A stretch of 64,000 bases of DNA. Origin: Halorubrum aidingense JCM 13560. GTDB taxonomy: Archaea; Halobacteriota; Halobacteria; Halobacteriales; Haloferacaceae. Under the pieces are notes generated by a model. The model was given only the letters and a program-made list of their open reading frames with translations. It was not told the origin of the DNA and did not search any database. The stretch covers positions 1-64,000 of the forward strand of contig NZ_AOJI01000024.1 in NCBI RefSeq assembly GCF_000336995.1, written 5' to 3'. Positions 17,044-24,617 of the stretch are shown in pieces (the stretch's first letter is position 1; each line of letters starts with the position of its first letter). A program made the position numbers and the translations under genes.

Positions 17044-17964
17044 CTACGCATTTCGCTGCGCCCACGGTTGGAGAATCGCATAGACGGCTTCGTTCATGGG
17101 AACGGCGACGTCGTTCTCCCGACCCCGCCGGACGACCGTGCCGTGGAGGGCTTCGAGTTCCATCGGCTTCTCGTGTGTCATGTCGTAATGGAGCGACGAG
17201 TACGAGTCCGCGCCGAGGTCGTCGGCGAAGTCCATCCACTGGGAAACGGTCCCGTCCCGTAGCTCGGCACCGGTAGCCCGACCGACTCGACACACCTCGT
17301 CGATCAGCCGCCGGTACATCTCCCAGGATTCCTCGTGGCTTCGAATCTCGCCGAGCGGGAGGCGCACCGTCGCGGTCATCCCGGCCTGCGCACAGATGAA
17401 CGCGGCCTTCTCCCAGAGGTCGGTTTGTATCGATTCGGACAGTTCGGCGTCCATTCCGTCGGCGCGATCGCACCACTCCAGAAAGCGCGTGGCGCGGTCG
17501 CTTCGCGCGCCGTCCAGCTCGCCGTAGGTGAAGCTGGTCGGTCCGCCGGTGTGCTCGACGACGCCCGGTTCGGCGATCGTCGAGAAGATGTAAGCGACAC
17601 CACCCATGACGTGCTCGCGACCGATCTCGGCGGCGAGTTTCGTCTCGTTGTCCAAGCCGTTCTGCAGTGACACGACGGCGGTGTCGTCGCCGAGGAGGGG
17701 ACGGACCTCGCGGGCCGCCGCCTCGGTGTCGAAGGACTTGACGGTGAACAGCACGACGTCACACCGGCCGACGTCAGCCGGGTCGTCGGTCGCGGGCAAC
17801 TCCATCGAGAAGTCACCGGAGACGCTTTCGACGCGGAGGCCGTCGCGCTGGAGCGCATCGAGGTGGTCGCCGCGCGCGATGAGGTGGACGTCGGCGCCGG
17901 CTTGAGCGAGGCGACCCCCGAAGTACGCACCGACGCCTCCGGCCCCGTACACTGCGACCTTCAT
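17044..17964 (-). CDS. panE: 2-dehydropantoate 2-reductase
   Basis: 306 residues with the KPR fold: N-terminal NADPH site MKVAVYGAGGVGAYFGGRLA, VVLFTVKSFDTEAAAREVRP, VVSLQNGLDNETKLAAEIGR with the conserved NG, VMGGVAYIFSTIAEPGVV, the helical domain with the catalytic Lys in LWEKAAFICAQAGMTATVRL, and the terminal MELEALHGTVVRRGRENDVA. The reaction reduces 2-dehydropantoate to pantoate for coenzyme A synthesis, which archaea feed into pantoate kinase. It stands between an orphan membrane gene and a PEP-synthase-like gene; no linked coenzyme A gene. Confidence 0.92.
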   Translation of the reverse strand: MKVAVYGAGGVGAYFGGRLAQAGADVHLIARGDHLDALQRDGLRVESVSGDFSMELPATDDPADVGRCDVVLFTVKSFDTEAAAREVRPLLGDDTAVVSLQNGLDNETKLAAEIGREHVMGGVAYIFSTIAEPGVVEHTGGPTSFTYGELDGARSDRATRFLEWCDRADGMDAELSESIQTDLWEKAAFICAQAGMTATVRLPLGEIRSHEESWEMYRRLIDEVCRVGRATGAELRDGTVSQWMDFADDLGADSYSSLHYDMTHEKPMELEALHGTVVRRGRENDVAVPMNEAVYAILQPWAQRNA

Positions 17965-18031
17965 CGGTTCTCGCCGCCCGTCGGAATCGGTGTGTGGTCT
18001 GCCATTGTCCGGTACACCTCACTCGGCCGTG

Positions 18032-20710
18032 TTAACGCTTATCTAGTTTCGTTAGCAGCTCGACGGTCCCGGTGTCTCCGTTGACGCGAATCCGCTGCCC
18101 GTCGGTGATCGCCTCTGTCGCGCCGGCGACGGAGACGACGGCGGGAAGGCCGTACTCGCGGGCGACGAGCGCGCCGTGGGTCAGGCTTCCGCCGACCTCG
18201 GTGACCAGTCCGCCCGCGGTCGCGAACAGCGGCGTCCACGCGGGATCGGACGACGGGCACACGAGGATCTCGCCCGACCGAAGGGTCGTGGTCGCCGGAT
18301 CGTCGACGATCCGAGCCACGCCTTCGACGACGCCGGCGGAGACCCCGGTGCCGACCAGCGTGTGCTCGTCGACGTCCACGCGTTCCACTCGGGGGATCTC
18401 GCCCTCGCTAGTGATGAGCGGCGGGATATCGATCCGGCCGTGCCGCTCGTGGTCCCGTTTGCGTGCAGCGATGTCGGGGACCTCGCCGTCGGGGTCATCG
18501 ACGAGCGAACGGAGTTCCGATCTGCGGAGAAACCACACGTCGTCCGGGTCGTCGAGCACGTCCTCGCGGACGAGGTGCTCGCCCGCCCGCTGGATCGCCT
18601 CGTGCCACGCTGCGAACAGGTGTGCGATGGCGTGTTTCGGTTCGTCTCGGAGGTGAATGTGGCTTCGGTACGTCCGGAGCAGGTGATTCACGAGCGGGCC
18701 GCGGACGGGCCCGAGCAGCCCCCGGTCGGCACTCGCTTGCAGCTCGTCGATCGCCGCCTGCGCCTCTCGTTTGCGCTCGCGGAGCCGGGACCGGTGTGCG
18801 CCTCGGTCCTCGCCGGCGAGGTTCCCACGAACGATGCCGAGCGGGGCTGAGGGGTCGTCACGCCACCGAGGACGACTCGGGTCGAACTCGCCGACGGCGC
18901 GGTGGCCGAACTCGTCGATAAACGCATCGAACGCCTGAACGAACGCCTCGCTCCCGTCGACGGCGCGGACTTCTTCGTACGGCTGTCCGTCGAGTATCGC
19001 CCGTTCGACCGCGGGCGTCTCTCGTGCGACGTCCGCGATATCGCCGAGCGCCAGCGTCATTCTGGTGCCGACTTCCGCCTCGTTGCCTCGTGCGGCCGCT
19101 TCGACGGTCGCGGCGTCCGCGCCGGAGACCACCCGTTCGAGGACCGTTCCCGCGAGCGGGCCGATGACGACGCGCATCGACTTCGGCGACAGGTCGGAGA
19201 CGAACTCGGTCGAGAACCCCGCGAAGACGGTCTCGACCAACTCGGCCGGATCGTCGGTCGCGAGAATGTCGGCCGCCTGTGCGCTCGCCCATTCGTTGAG
19301 TTCGGTCACGAACTCGTCGATGCCTGCCGCCCCGCGAACGAACGGGGCGATCCCCTGCCAGAACAACCGAGCGAGGATCGGGAGCACGCTGGCGACCGTC
19401 CGGAGCAGTGCCGGGAGCGTTGCGAGCGACACGTCGATACCGAACTCCTCGCGCCGTTCGGCGAGCAACCGCTCGGTCCCCTCGGCGGCCGACCGGTTCA
19501 CCGCGGCGATCGTCTTGACGATGCCCTCACGCGTCCGGCGGAACCCGAGAAACGGTGTGATGTCCATGTACGCCCGGCCCTCGGTCCGGGTGATCCAGGC
19601 GCGGTCGCGTCCCGTGAAGCCGTTCATCACGTCGCCGTACACCGCCTCCCACAGGTCGAGTGCCAGCGGAGGCATCGGGTCAGTCATCGCCTGTCCGTGA
19701 CCGAGGCTGAGGTAGACGTGCAGTCGGTCGTCGTCCGGGCGGGGGACCGGCAGCGAGACGAGTGACGTGATCGGTCGGGACTGCAGAATGACGAACGCAC
19801 CGTCGACGAGCGCCCACTCGATGTCCTGCGGCTCGCCGAACAGCGCCTCGATCCGTTCACCGATATCGACGAGCGTCCGGAGCTGGGCGTCGGTGAGAAC
19901 GCGCGTCTCTCGCCTGTCCGTCCGTGTGTCTACCGAGGTGGTGCCCGCTCGGGTGAGCCTGCGTTCGGTCGCTTTGTCGCCGACGTCGTACTCGATGACT
20001 GCGCCCGTTTCTCGGGCGATTCGCGCGTGGTCGGCGCTCACCTCGCCGGCGACGACCGCGTCGCCTAAGCCGTACGTCGCGTCGACGGTCGCGACGGTTC
20101 GCTTGCCCGTCTCCGGGTCGGCGGTGAACAGCACGCCCGCCGCGTCGGCGTCGACCATCCGTTGCACGACGACCGCCATCTCGACGTCGGTGTGTGCGAT
20201 ACCGTTTCGCGCGCGATAGGCGACCGCCCGGTCGGTGAACAGACTGGCCATGCAGTCGCGGACTCCGTCGGTGACGGCGTCGGCAGTGACGCCGAGGTGG
20301 GTGTCGTGCTGGCCGGCGAACGACGCCGTCGGGAGGTCCTCTGCCGTCGCCGACGAACGGACGGCATAGGTCGTGTCGGCGCCGACGTCGAGCGCCTCGG
20401 CGATCGCGCGTTCGATCGGGTCGCCGATCGGTCGCTCGCGGATGAGCGCCCGGATCTCGGCAGCCGTCGTCGTCAGCGCGCCGGAGTCGCGGGGGTCGTG
20501 CGAGCCGAGCCGCTCGATCGCTGCGCTGATCTCCGCGTCGTCCGCGATTGACCGATACGCCGCAGTCGTCACAACGAACCCGGACGGGACCGGAACTCCC
20601 GCGTCAACGAGGACGCCGAGGTTCGCGCCTTTGCCGCCGGCGACACCGAGGTCGGCGGCCCCGAGAGAATCGAATCGGCGGACGTAGTGCGATCGCGGGT
20701 TCTGCGTCAT
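18032..20710 (-). CDS. PEP-synthase-like phosphotransferase (pyruvate, water dikinase family)
   Basis: About 892 residues. The N-terminal ATP-grasp domain starts with RFDSLGAADLGVAGGKGANL and includes AVRSSATAEDLPTASFAGQH and DIEWALVDGAFVILQSRPIT. The C-terminal PEP-utilizing swivel domain carries the phosphohistidine motif in GGLVTEVGGSLTHGALVARE, then YGLPAVVSVAGATEAITDGQ. The C-terminal pyruvate-binding TIM barrel of true PEP synthase is not recognisable: the middle section is long and helical, as in rifampin phosphotransferase-like proteins. The target molecule is therefore open. ATG at 20710 is preceded by GAGGTGA as a Shine-Dalgarno; a GTG at 20716 is an alternative. Confidence 0.85.
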   Translation of the reverse strand: MTQNPRSHYVRRFDSLGAADLGVAGGKGANLGVLVDAGVPVPSGFVVTTAAYRSIADDAEISAAIERLGSHDPRDSGALTTTAAEIRALIRERPIGDPIERAIAEALDVGADTTYAVRSSATAEDLPTASFAGQHDTHLGVTADAVTDGVRDCMASLFTDRAVAYRARNGIAHTDVEMAVVVQRMVDADAAGVLFTADPETGKRTVATVDATYGLGDAVVAGEVSADHARIARETGAVIEYDVGDKATERRLTRAGTTSVDTRTDRRETRVLTDAQLRTLVDIGERIEALFGEPQDIEWALVDGAFVILQSRPITSLVSLPVPRPDDDRLHVYLSLGHGQAMTDPMPPLALDLWEAVYGDVMNGFTGRDRAWITRTEGRAYMDITPFLGFRRTREGIVKTIAAVNRSAAEGTERLLAERREEFGIDVSLATLPALLRTVASVLPILARLFWQGIAPFVRGAAGIDEFVTELNEWASAQAADILATDDPAELVETVFAGFSTEFVSDLSPKSMRVVIGPLAGTVLERVVSGADAATVEAAARGNEAEVGTRMTLALGDIADVARETPAVERAILDGQPYEEVRAVDGSEAFVQAFDAFIDEFGHRAVGEFDPSRPRWRDDPSAPLGIVRGNLAGEDRGAHRSRLRERKREAQAAIDELQASADRGLLGPVRGPLVNHLLRTYRSHIHLRDEPKHAIAHLFAAWHEAIQRAGEHLVREDVLDDPDDVWFLRRSELRSLVDDPDGEVPDIAARKRDHERHGRIDIPPLITSEGEIPRVERVDVDEHTLVGTGVSAGVVEGVARIVDDPATTTLRSGEILVCPSSDPAWTPLFATAGGLVTEVGGSLTHGALVAREYGLPAVVSVAGATEAITDGQRIRVNGDTGTVELLTKLDKR

Positions 20711-20790
20711 GCTCACCTCTCTGTGGGTGTCGGTGTGTCATCTACCTAATGGTTCTGCCGGAGTCACTCGTGACCGGCTCGTTGGGTCGG

Positions 20791-20890
20791 TTACGTGGCA
20801 ACCAGGACGACTGCGACGCCGCCGAAGGCGATGCCGAGGGCCTTCTTCGCGTGACGACGAAGGTCGGGAACAAGTGACCCGCGGCACCCG
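20791..20890 (-). pseudogene. Possible remnant of a small membrane protein
   Basis: A minus-strand frame ends at TTA 20791-20793 and reads LVPDLRRHAKKALGIAFGG followed by VAVVLVAT before the stop: a basic stretch then a short hydrophobic helix, like the end of a small haloarchaeal membrane protein. There is no start codon in a sensible place. It sits between the PEP-synthase-like gene and yccF. Weakly supported. Confidence 0.3.
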
Positions 20891-20910
20891 GCCGCGATCG
20901 GCGATACGGA

Positions 20911-20918
20911 TTTACCGC
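20911..20918 (+). promoter_or_regulatory. TATA-like element of the YccF gene
   Basis: TTTACCGC, 21-28 bp upstream of the ATG at 20939, fits a leaderless transcript. Confidence 0.5.
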
Positions 20919-20938
20919 GTGGAAGTCTAACGAGGCTA

Positions 20939-21316
20939 ATGGCACAACGATCCCTCCTCGTTCGCGCGCTGTGGTTCGTGTTCGTCGGCTGGTGGGTAAC
21001 ACCGATCGTCGTCAACACCGCGTGGCTGCTCAACGTCACGGTCGTCCTGCTGCCGATCGGCATCAAGCTGATCAACCTCGTGCCGACCGTGCTCACGCTC
21101 GCGGAGCCGCGGTCGCTGTCGGAGCCCGAGTCGGCGCGCGGGCAACGCTCGCTCGCCGTCCGGGCGATCTACTTCGTCCTCGTCGGGTGGTGGCTGAGTC
21201 TGCTGTGGGCGAACGTGGCGTCGGCCCTCGCGATCACGGTCATCGGGCTGCCGGTCGCGATCTGGATGCTCAACCGGCTGCCGTACGTCACGTCGCTGTA
21301 CCGATTCCACGGGTGA
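20939..21316 (+). CDS. YccF domain inner-membrane protein
   Basis: 125 residues made of two repeats of the YccF unit: RALWFVFVGWWVTPIVVNTA with LNVTVVLLPIGIKLINLVPT, then RAIYFVLVGWWLSLLWANVA with LAITVIGLPVAIWMLNRLP. Four hydrophobic helices, with the conserved WF.F.GWW and GLP.....L...P signatures. The family is a small membrane protein of unknown biochemical role; the tandem repeat is a family trait. Confidence 0.88.
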   Translation: MAQRSLLVRALWFVFVGWWVTPIVVNTAWLLNVTVVLLPIGIKLINLVPTVLTLAEPRSLSEPESARGQRSLAVRAIYFVLVGWWLSLLWANVASALAITVIGLPVAIWMLNRLPYVTSLYRFHG

Positions 21317-21479
21317 CCCTGCCGGTTACTGCCTAATCGGCGTTGTCCTACGCGAACCCCACGTCGACGGGCTCCGTGGAACACCCTTTTTCAGACACAA
21401 CACGGGATGAACAGTCGGTCACGCAAAGGGCATCTCTCTCGACGGTACAGGCACAAAGGAACTGCAGACACACTGTTCA

Positions 21480-21680
21480 TCAATCGCGTTCGGAGTCCCC
21501 GGGCACTGCCTTCTTGTCTCTGCTTCCGACAATTCCCCCAATAGTTGCGCCGAGAACCGCACCGATTAGAGCGCCAATTGGACCAAACAGTAGACCGCCG
21601 AAGATGGCGGAGAATATCAGGGGAAAGAATATATCGACCATGCTCGGCCTTGATTTTTCATTCGAATTTGAAACGGTCAT
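21480..21680 (-). CDS. Small glycine-zipper membrane protein
   Basis: 66 residues. After a polar start, residues 16-53 form two helices rich in regularly spaced glycines (FFPLIFSAIFGGLLFGPIGA, then LIGAVLGATIGGIVGS), followed by a charged tail DKKAVPGDSERD. The pattern is that of a glycine-zipper 2TM protein. It is lower in GC than its neighbours, is flanked by 160 bp and 70 bp of featureless AT-rich sequence, and lies at the edge of the mobile patch. Function unknown. Confidence 0.6.
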   Translation of the reverse strand: MTVSNSNEKSRPSMVDIFFPLIFSAIFGGLLFGPIGALIGAVLGATIGGIVGSRDKKAVPGDSERD

Positions 21681-21750
21681 GTCTGCTTATTTTCTGTCCC
21701 TGAATATGTATTTTTTCTGTACTACGTGGTTTGTGCGGCTCCTGTACTGA

Positions 21751-22041
21751 CCACAGCCGGTATCAGGAACGGAGGCGTACCGCGTCACAGAGGCCTCGGG
21801 TGAGGTACATGCTGACGCCGACACGTCCACGGTCAACTCGGCAAACGTATCCTGGGACGTAACTACACCTGCCGGGACATACGCGGAGTACGTGCTAGTC
21901 AGATCGCTCGGCGACGAACCGACGACGTACAGGACCACGTTTGAGTTCGATACTGGTAACTTCGATCTTGAGCAACCACCGTGGGTCGACGAAGCCAATT
22001 CGACAGAGCCGTACGAACTGACGGCACCCGTTCTGATCTAG
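21751..22041 (+). pseudogene. 3' fragment of a secreted-type protein without start
   Basis: Directly after a TGA at 21748-21750, a frame of 96 residues runs to TAG at 22039-22041 with no start codon near its beginning. It reads QPVSGTEAYRVTEASGEVHA, then VNSANVSWDVTTPAGTYAEY, VLVRSLGDEPTTYRTTFEFD and PPWVDEANSTEPYELTAPVL. The composition (Thr, Ser, Glu, aromatic strands) is that of a beta-rich extracellular haloarchaeal domain. It looks like the C-terminal end of a gene whose front was lost, 150 bp from an insertion sequence. The family is not recognised. Confidence 0.65.
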
Positions 22042-22190
22042 CCACGTTCCAGTGCAGACGTCGCATACTCCCCTCACTTATGAACTCACACCTGTTTGAC
22101 TCGAGGGAATGAACGACGATGATTCACGTCTCGATAGTTCATCCTGTCCGGTGATACCGGGTTGCTGACTACCTGTATCAAGGAGAGAGT

Positions 22191-22215
22191 CCCGCCATTT
22201 ACAGTAGTTGCCGAA
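22191..22215 (+). repeat. Left terminal inverted repeat of the IS
   Basis: Begins CCCGCCATTT and continues ACAGTAGTTGCCGAA; it matches the reverse complement of the right end at 22 of 25 positions. Confidence 0.85.
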
Positions 22216-22306
22216 TCAAATCTTGTTTCGCACTAACCAAGCCGTTGAGTTCGCGCATTTCACGATCGTAGCGGATTTCGTTGTGACAGATTCAGTGAGA
22301 GAGCGA

Positions 22307-22332
22307 GGGAACGCCGCGACAGCGGCGTTCCC
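22307..22332 (+). terminator. Perfect 10-bp hairpin inside the IS, after the transposase gene
   Basis: GGGAACGCCG (22307-22316), a 6-nt loop, then CGGCGTTCCC (22323-22332). It lies between the transposase stop (22395) and the left end, where it could stop transcription in or out of the element, or act as a transposition structure. No T-tract follows, so the terminator role is only an inference. Confidence 0.5.
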
Positions 22333-22394
22333 GAGCGACACCTCTCCGCGATAAGGCGTACTCACCGGTTATCCCGGTCAGATCCGAGGTGGAC

Positions 22395-23507
22395 TCAGCC
22401 GTAGTCTGTCGAGAGAACGAATCTGCGGAAGATTCGTGTTGAAATCAGCGGTGTCTCTGGAACTGTTTCAGCTGAAGCTAACACGTTAGCTAACACCCAC
22501 AGATTGTACAACGACACCGCGAACAGAAAGTAGAACAGTCGAACCGAGAACGTCGGCGACGACGTTCTCGGGAGGAAATCGCCGAGCTGGCGATATGACG
22601 TTTCGATCCCCCAGCGGCGGCAGAACGCCGCCGCGTATGCTCTCGCTGTCGATGAGTCTACGTCTAAGCTTGTCACGAACCAGACGTGCTCGTCCTCGCT
22701 TGTGCGGTGCGGAACCGCGAAGACTGTGACATCTACCGACGCTGTTGGTTTGCGCTTTCGCTGCATCGTGTACTCGTCAGCAACCGTCTCAGCGCCGGCG
22801 CTGAGGCGGTCTTTCATTCCACTACTCGGCCGCGCACGCACGATATAACCGACATCCTGCTGTTCCAACTCCGCGACGACGTGGACTTGGTAGAATCCAC
22901 GGTCGAGGTAGACGTGCCGAATGGAGACGTACTGTTTGGCTGTTTCGAGCAAGGAGCGAACGGCTTCGCGCTTGGCGCGAAAGCCGTTCGCGTCCATCGG
23001 GACCACCGCAAGCGTAAATCGCGTGCGAGGAGCGACGATACACAGCGTTGCGAAGCAAAACGCTTTGTTTGTTCCGAGATCTGGATACGTGGTTAGGACG
23101 TGGTCTGTGTCGGCAGATCCGTAGAACCGCCACTCGTGGAGATCGATGGCAACATCGACGAACGCGGGAAGTCGGCGTTGAGACCGGAGGACTTCGAACA
23201 CTCGATCTCGGACGCCATCGAACTGGTCGGTGATAGCCTCTGCTGAGAGATTGCGCAAGTGATACAGCAGCGATTTAGCGAGTGAATTTCGAGCCGTAGC
23301 GGTGATATCGACGTGCTCGTCACGATCAAGTTGGAGCGTTTTCCCACCCGTATTTGCGAACTCCTGATCAAAAGCGATCCGAGAGAGGATTTCCAAGAAA
23401 TCCTCTCTCGTGTACTTCCCACACGGTTTTACGCCGAATTCGAGTTCTGGAAACAGCACCGTCGACGCAGCACGGCAAACCTGTTTCGCCTCAGCTGTCT
23501 GGACCAT
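22395..23507 (-). CDS. ISH3-family DDE transposase
   Basis: 370 residues, apparently intact. The DDE triad candidates are Asp in VDVAIDLHEWRFYG (near residue 140), Asp in RHVYLDRGFYQVHVV (near 205) and Glu in CRRWGIETSYRQLGDF (near 310), the last being the Y-(2)-R-(3)-E-(6)-K-like region, here without the usual Lys. The RRWGIET.YR and C-terminal hydrophobic LFYFLFAVSLYNLWVLANVL are characteristic of ISH3/IS4-like haloarchaeal transposases. It cuts and pastes the element bounded at 22191-23573. Confidence 0.88.
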   Translation of the reverse strand: MVQTAEAKQVCRAASTVLFPELEFGVKPCGKYTREDFLEILSRIAFDQEFANTGGKTLQLDRDEHVDITATARNSLAKSLLYHLRNLSAEAITDQFDGVRDRVFEVLRSQRRLPAFVDVAIDLHEWRFYGSADTDHVLTTYPDLGTNKAFCFATLCIVAPRTRFTLAVVPMDANGFRAKREAVRSLLETAKQYVSIRHVYLDRGFYQVHVVAELEQQDVGYIVRARPSSGMKDRLSAGAETVADEYTMQRKRKPTASVDVTVFAVPHRTSEDEHVWFVTSLDVDSSTARAYAAAFCRRWGIETSYRQLGDFLPRTSSPTFSVRLFYFLFAVSLYNLWVLANVLASAETVPETPLISTRIFRRFVLSTDYG

Positions 23508-23548
23508 CTGGTGACCAACACAGCCCAGCCTGAAGAGTCTCAGTCAGG

Positions 23549-23573
23549 TTCGGCAACTACTGTTTAGGGCGGG
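23549..23573 (-). repeat. Right terminal inverted repeat of the IS
   Basis: On the plus strand TTCGGCAACTACTGT followed by TTAGGGCGGG, the reverse complement of the left end apart from three mismatches. Confidence 0.85.
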
Positions 23574-23613
23574 CGTGAATCCGACATCACACGGTACAAT
23601 CCACGCTCGACGC

Positions 23614-23850
23614 TTATTCTGGGGTATCCTCTCTGACTTTCTTTTCACCTTCGAGGAGCAACCCTTTCCACGTCAACCCCCGGTGCTTCTTCCGTTCCTT
23701 CAACCGCTCGTACTGTTCATCGTCGTCAAATTCGATCCGAACTGCCCATCGAAACGACGTTGCCGACGTATCTAGTACCTGAATCCATGCCTCCGGGGAC
23801 GCCCGACAGACCTCGACACCACGGTTATCGGGCAGGGCTCCAAACGGTAC
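23614..23850 (-). pseudogene. Broken antitoxin/plasmid-type protein (no start codon)
   Basis: A minus-strand frame open from a TAG at about 23851 to TAA at 23614-23616, with no ATG, GTG or TTG in frame. Its C-terminal half, RIEFDDDEQYERLKERKKHR followed by GLTWKGLLLEGEKKV, is the pattern seen in small haloarchaeal antitoxin or plasmid-borne proteins (xxERLKExKxxxGLTWKxLLLEG). The N-terminal half reads AWIQVLDTSATSFRWAV, which does not resemble it and may be post-frameshift sequence. Its position, 41 bp from the IS right end, fits insertion-driven decay. Confidence 0.55.
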
Positions 23851-23852
23851 CT

Positions 23853-24284
23853 ATGACGGGTGACCAGGAGAGCGAGGTGCTGATCGAGTTCAGCGAGAAG
23901 ATGGAGCACCTACCGAAGTCGGTCGACCGAGCGGCGGTCAAGCGTCTCCAAATCGTGGCGTCCGTTCTCGACGAGGGAATCCGCGTTCCGGGAATCGGCT
24001 ACCGCATCGGTATCGACCCACTGCTCGGTGTTCTCCCGGGGGTGGGGGACGTACTCAGCGGCGGACTCTCGCTGTACATCGTGGTTGAGGCGGCTCGTCT
24101 CGGCGTGTCCTCCACGACGCTGCTCAAAATGATCGCGAACATCGCCGTCGACGTGGTCGTGGGAACAATCCCGATCGCGGGTGATCTCTTCGACGCCGCC
24201 TGGAAGGCCAACAAGCGCAATTTCGAACTGGTACTGAATGACCTCACAACGGAGTACGACCCGTCCCGGTCACCAGACGAGTGA
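23853..24284 (+). CDS. DUF4112 membrane protein
   Basis: 143 residues from the ATG at 23853. The DUF4112 core is clear: LDEGIRVPGIGYRIGIDPLL, GVLPGVGDVLSGGLSLYIVV, EAARLGVSSTTLLKMIANIA and the hydrophobic DVVVGTIPIAGDLFDAAWKA, ending NKRNFELVLNDL. Two membrane helices around residues 65-85 and 98-120. Function unknown in the family. A longer in-frame start at 23760 would overlap the broken gene upstream. Confidence 0.9.
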   Translation: MTGDQESEVLIEFSEKMEHLPKSVDRAAVKRLQIVASVLDEGIRVPGIGYRIGIDPLLGVLPGVGDVLSGGLSLYIVVEAARLGVSSTTLLKMIANIAVDVVVGTIPIAGDLFDAAWKANKRNFELVLNDLTTEYDPSRSPDE

Positions 24285-24338
24285 ACCGGAATCGGGCTAG
24301 TCTTGCGGGAACGGACCGGGGGCCGCCCGGCCGCCGAG

Positions 24339-24494
24339 TCAGTTGAGGAACGGATTGTCGACCGGTTTGAACTGGTGGTTGCATGAGGGGCACGCAACCA
24401 ACCGGCGGCCGGTGTCGGTGACGACGACCGTGAAGCGGCGGCTCCAGTCTCTGGTACCGCACTCGGGACACTGACGGGTAATGGGTGGCATCAT
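24339..24494 (-). CDS. 51-residue zinc-ribbon protein
   Basis: A short gene of 51 residues, MMPPITRQCPECGTRDWSRR then FTVVVTDTGRRLVACPSCNH and a tail ending VDNPFLN. The CPEC and CPSC knuckles, 26 residues apart, form a classical zinc ribbon with a strand between. Haloarchaea encode many such mini zinc-finger proteins of unknown partner. Two adjacent ATGs at 24494 and 24491 are possible starts. Confidence 0.75.
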   Translation of the reverse strand: MMPPITRQCPECGTRDWSRRFTVVVTDTGRRLVACPSCNHQFKPVDNPFLN

Positions 24495-24617
24495 GCTCAA
24501 CGTGTCCGTAGGCGCTCTACACTGCCTTCTATCGGTCCGAGCGTCAAAGGTATGCCGGGAGGACAGCCGACGTCTGGGTTCATTTGGCCGGTCGCCTGTG
24601 TTGCCGAGGCCGGTGCG

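Larger units (their letters stand above)
22191..23573 (-). mobile_element. ISH3-type insertion sequence, 1383 bp
   Basis: The boundaries are set by imperfect terminal inverted repeats of 25 bp (22191-22215 and 23549-23573; inner 15 bp ACAGTAGTTGCCGAA identical, then 3 mismatches, then CCCGCC identical). One transposase fills most of the element. The flanking pentamers (AGAGT on the left, CGTGA on the right) do not match, so no target-site duplication is visible; the insertion is old or the flanks have rearranged. The length fits the ISH3 group (about 1.4 kb). Confidence 0.85.

Noticed and set aside
21687-21998. 103-codon minus-strand frame over the secreted-type remnant
   Set aside because: The plus-strand reading has a coherent protein-like composition; the minus frame has none and is broken by the same stretch.
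22186-23578. Target-site duplication of the ISH3-type element
   Set aside because: The flanking pentamers AGAGT and CGTGA differ, and shifting the boundary to the inner repeats gives CATTT and TTAGG, also different.
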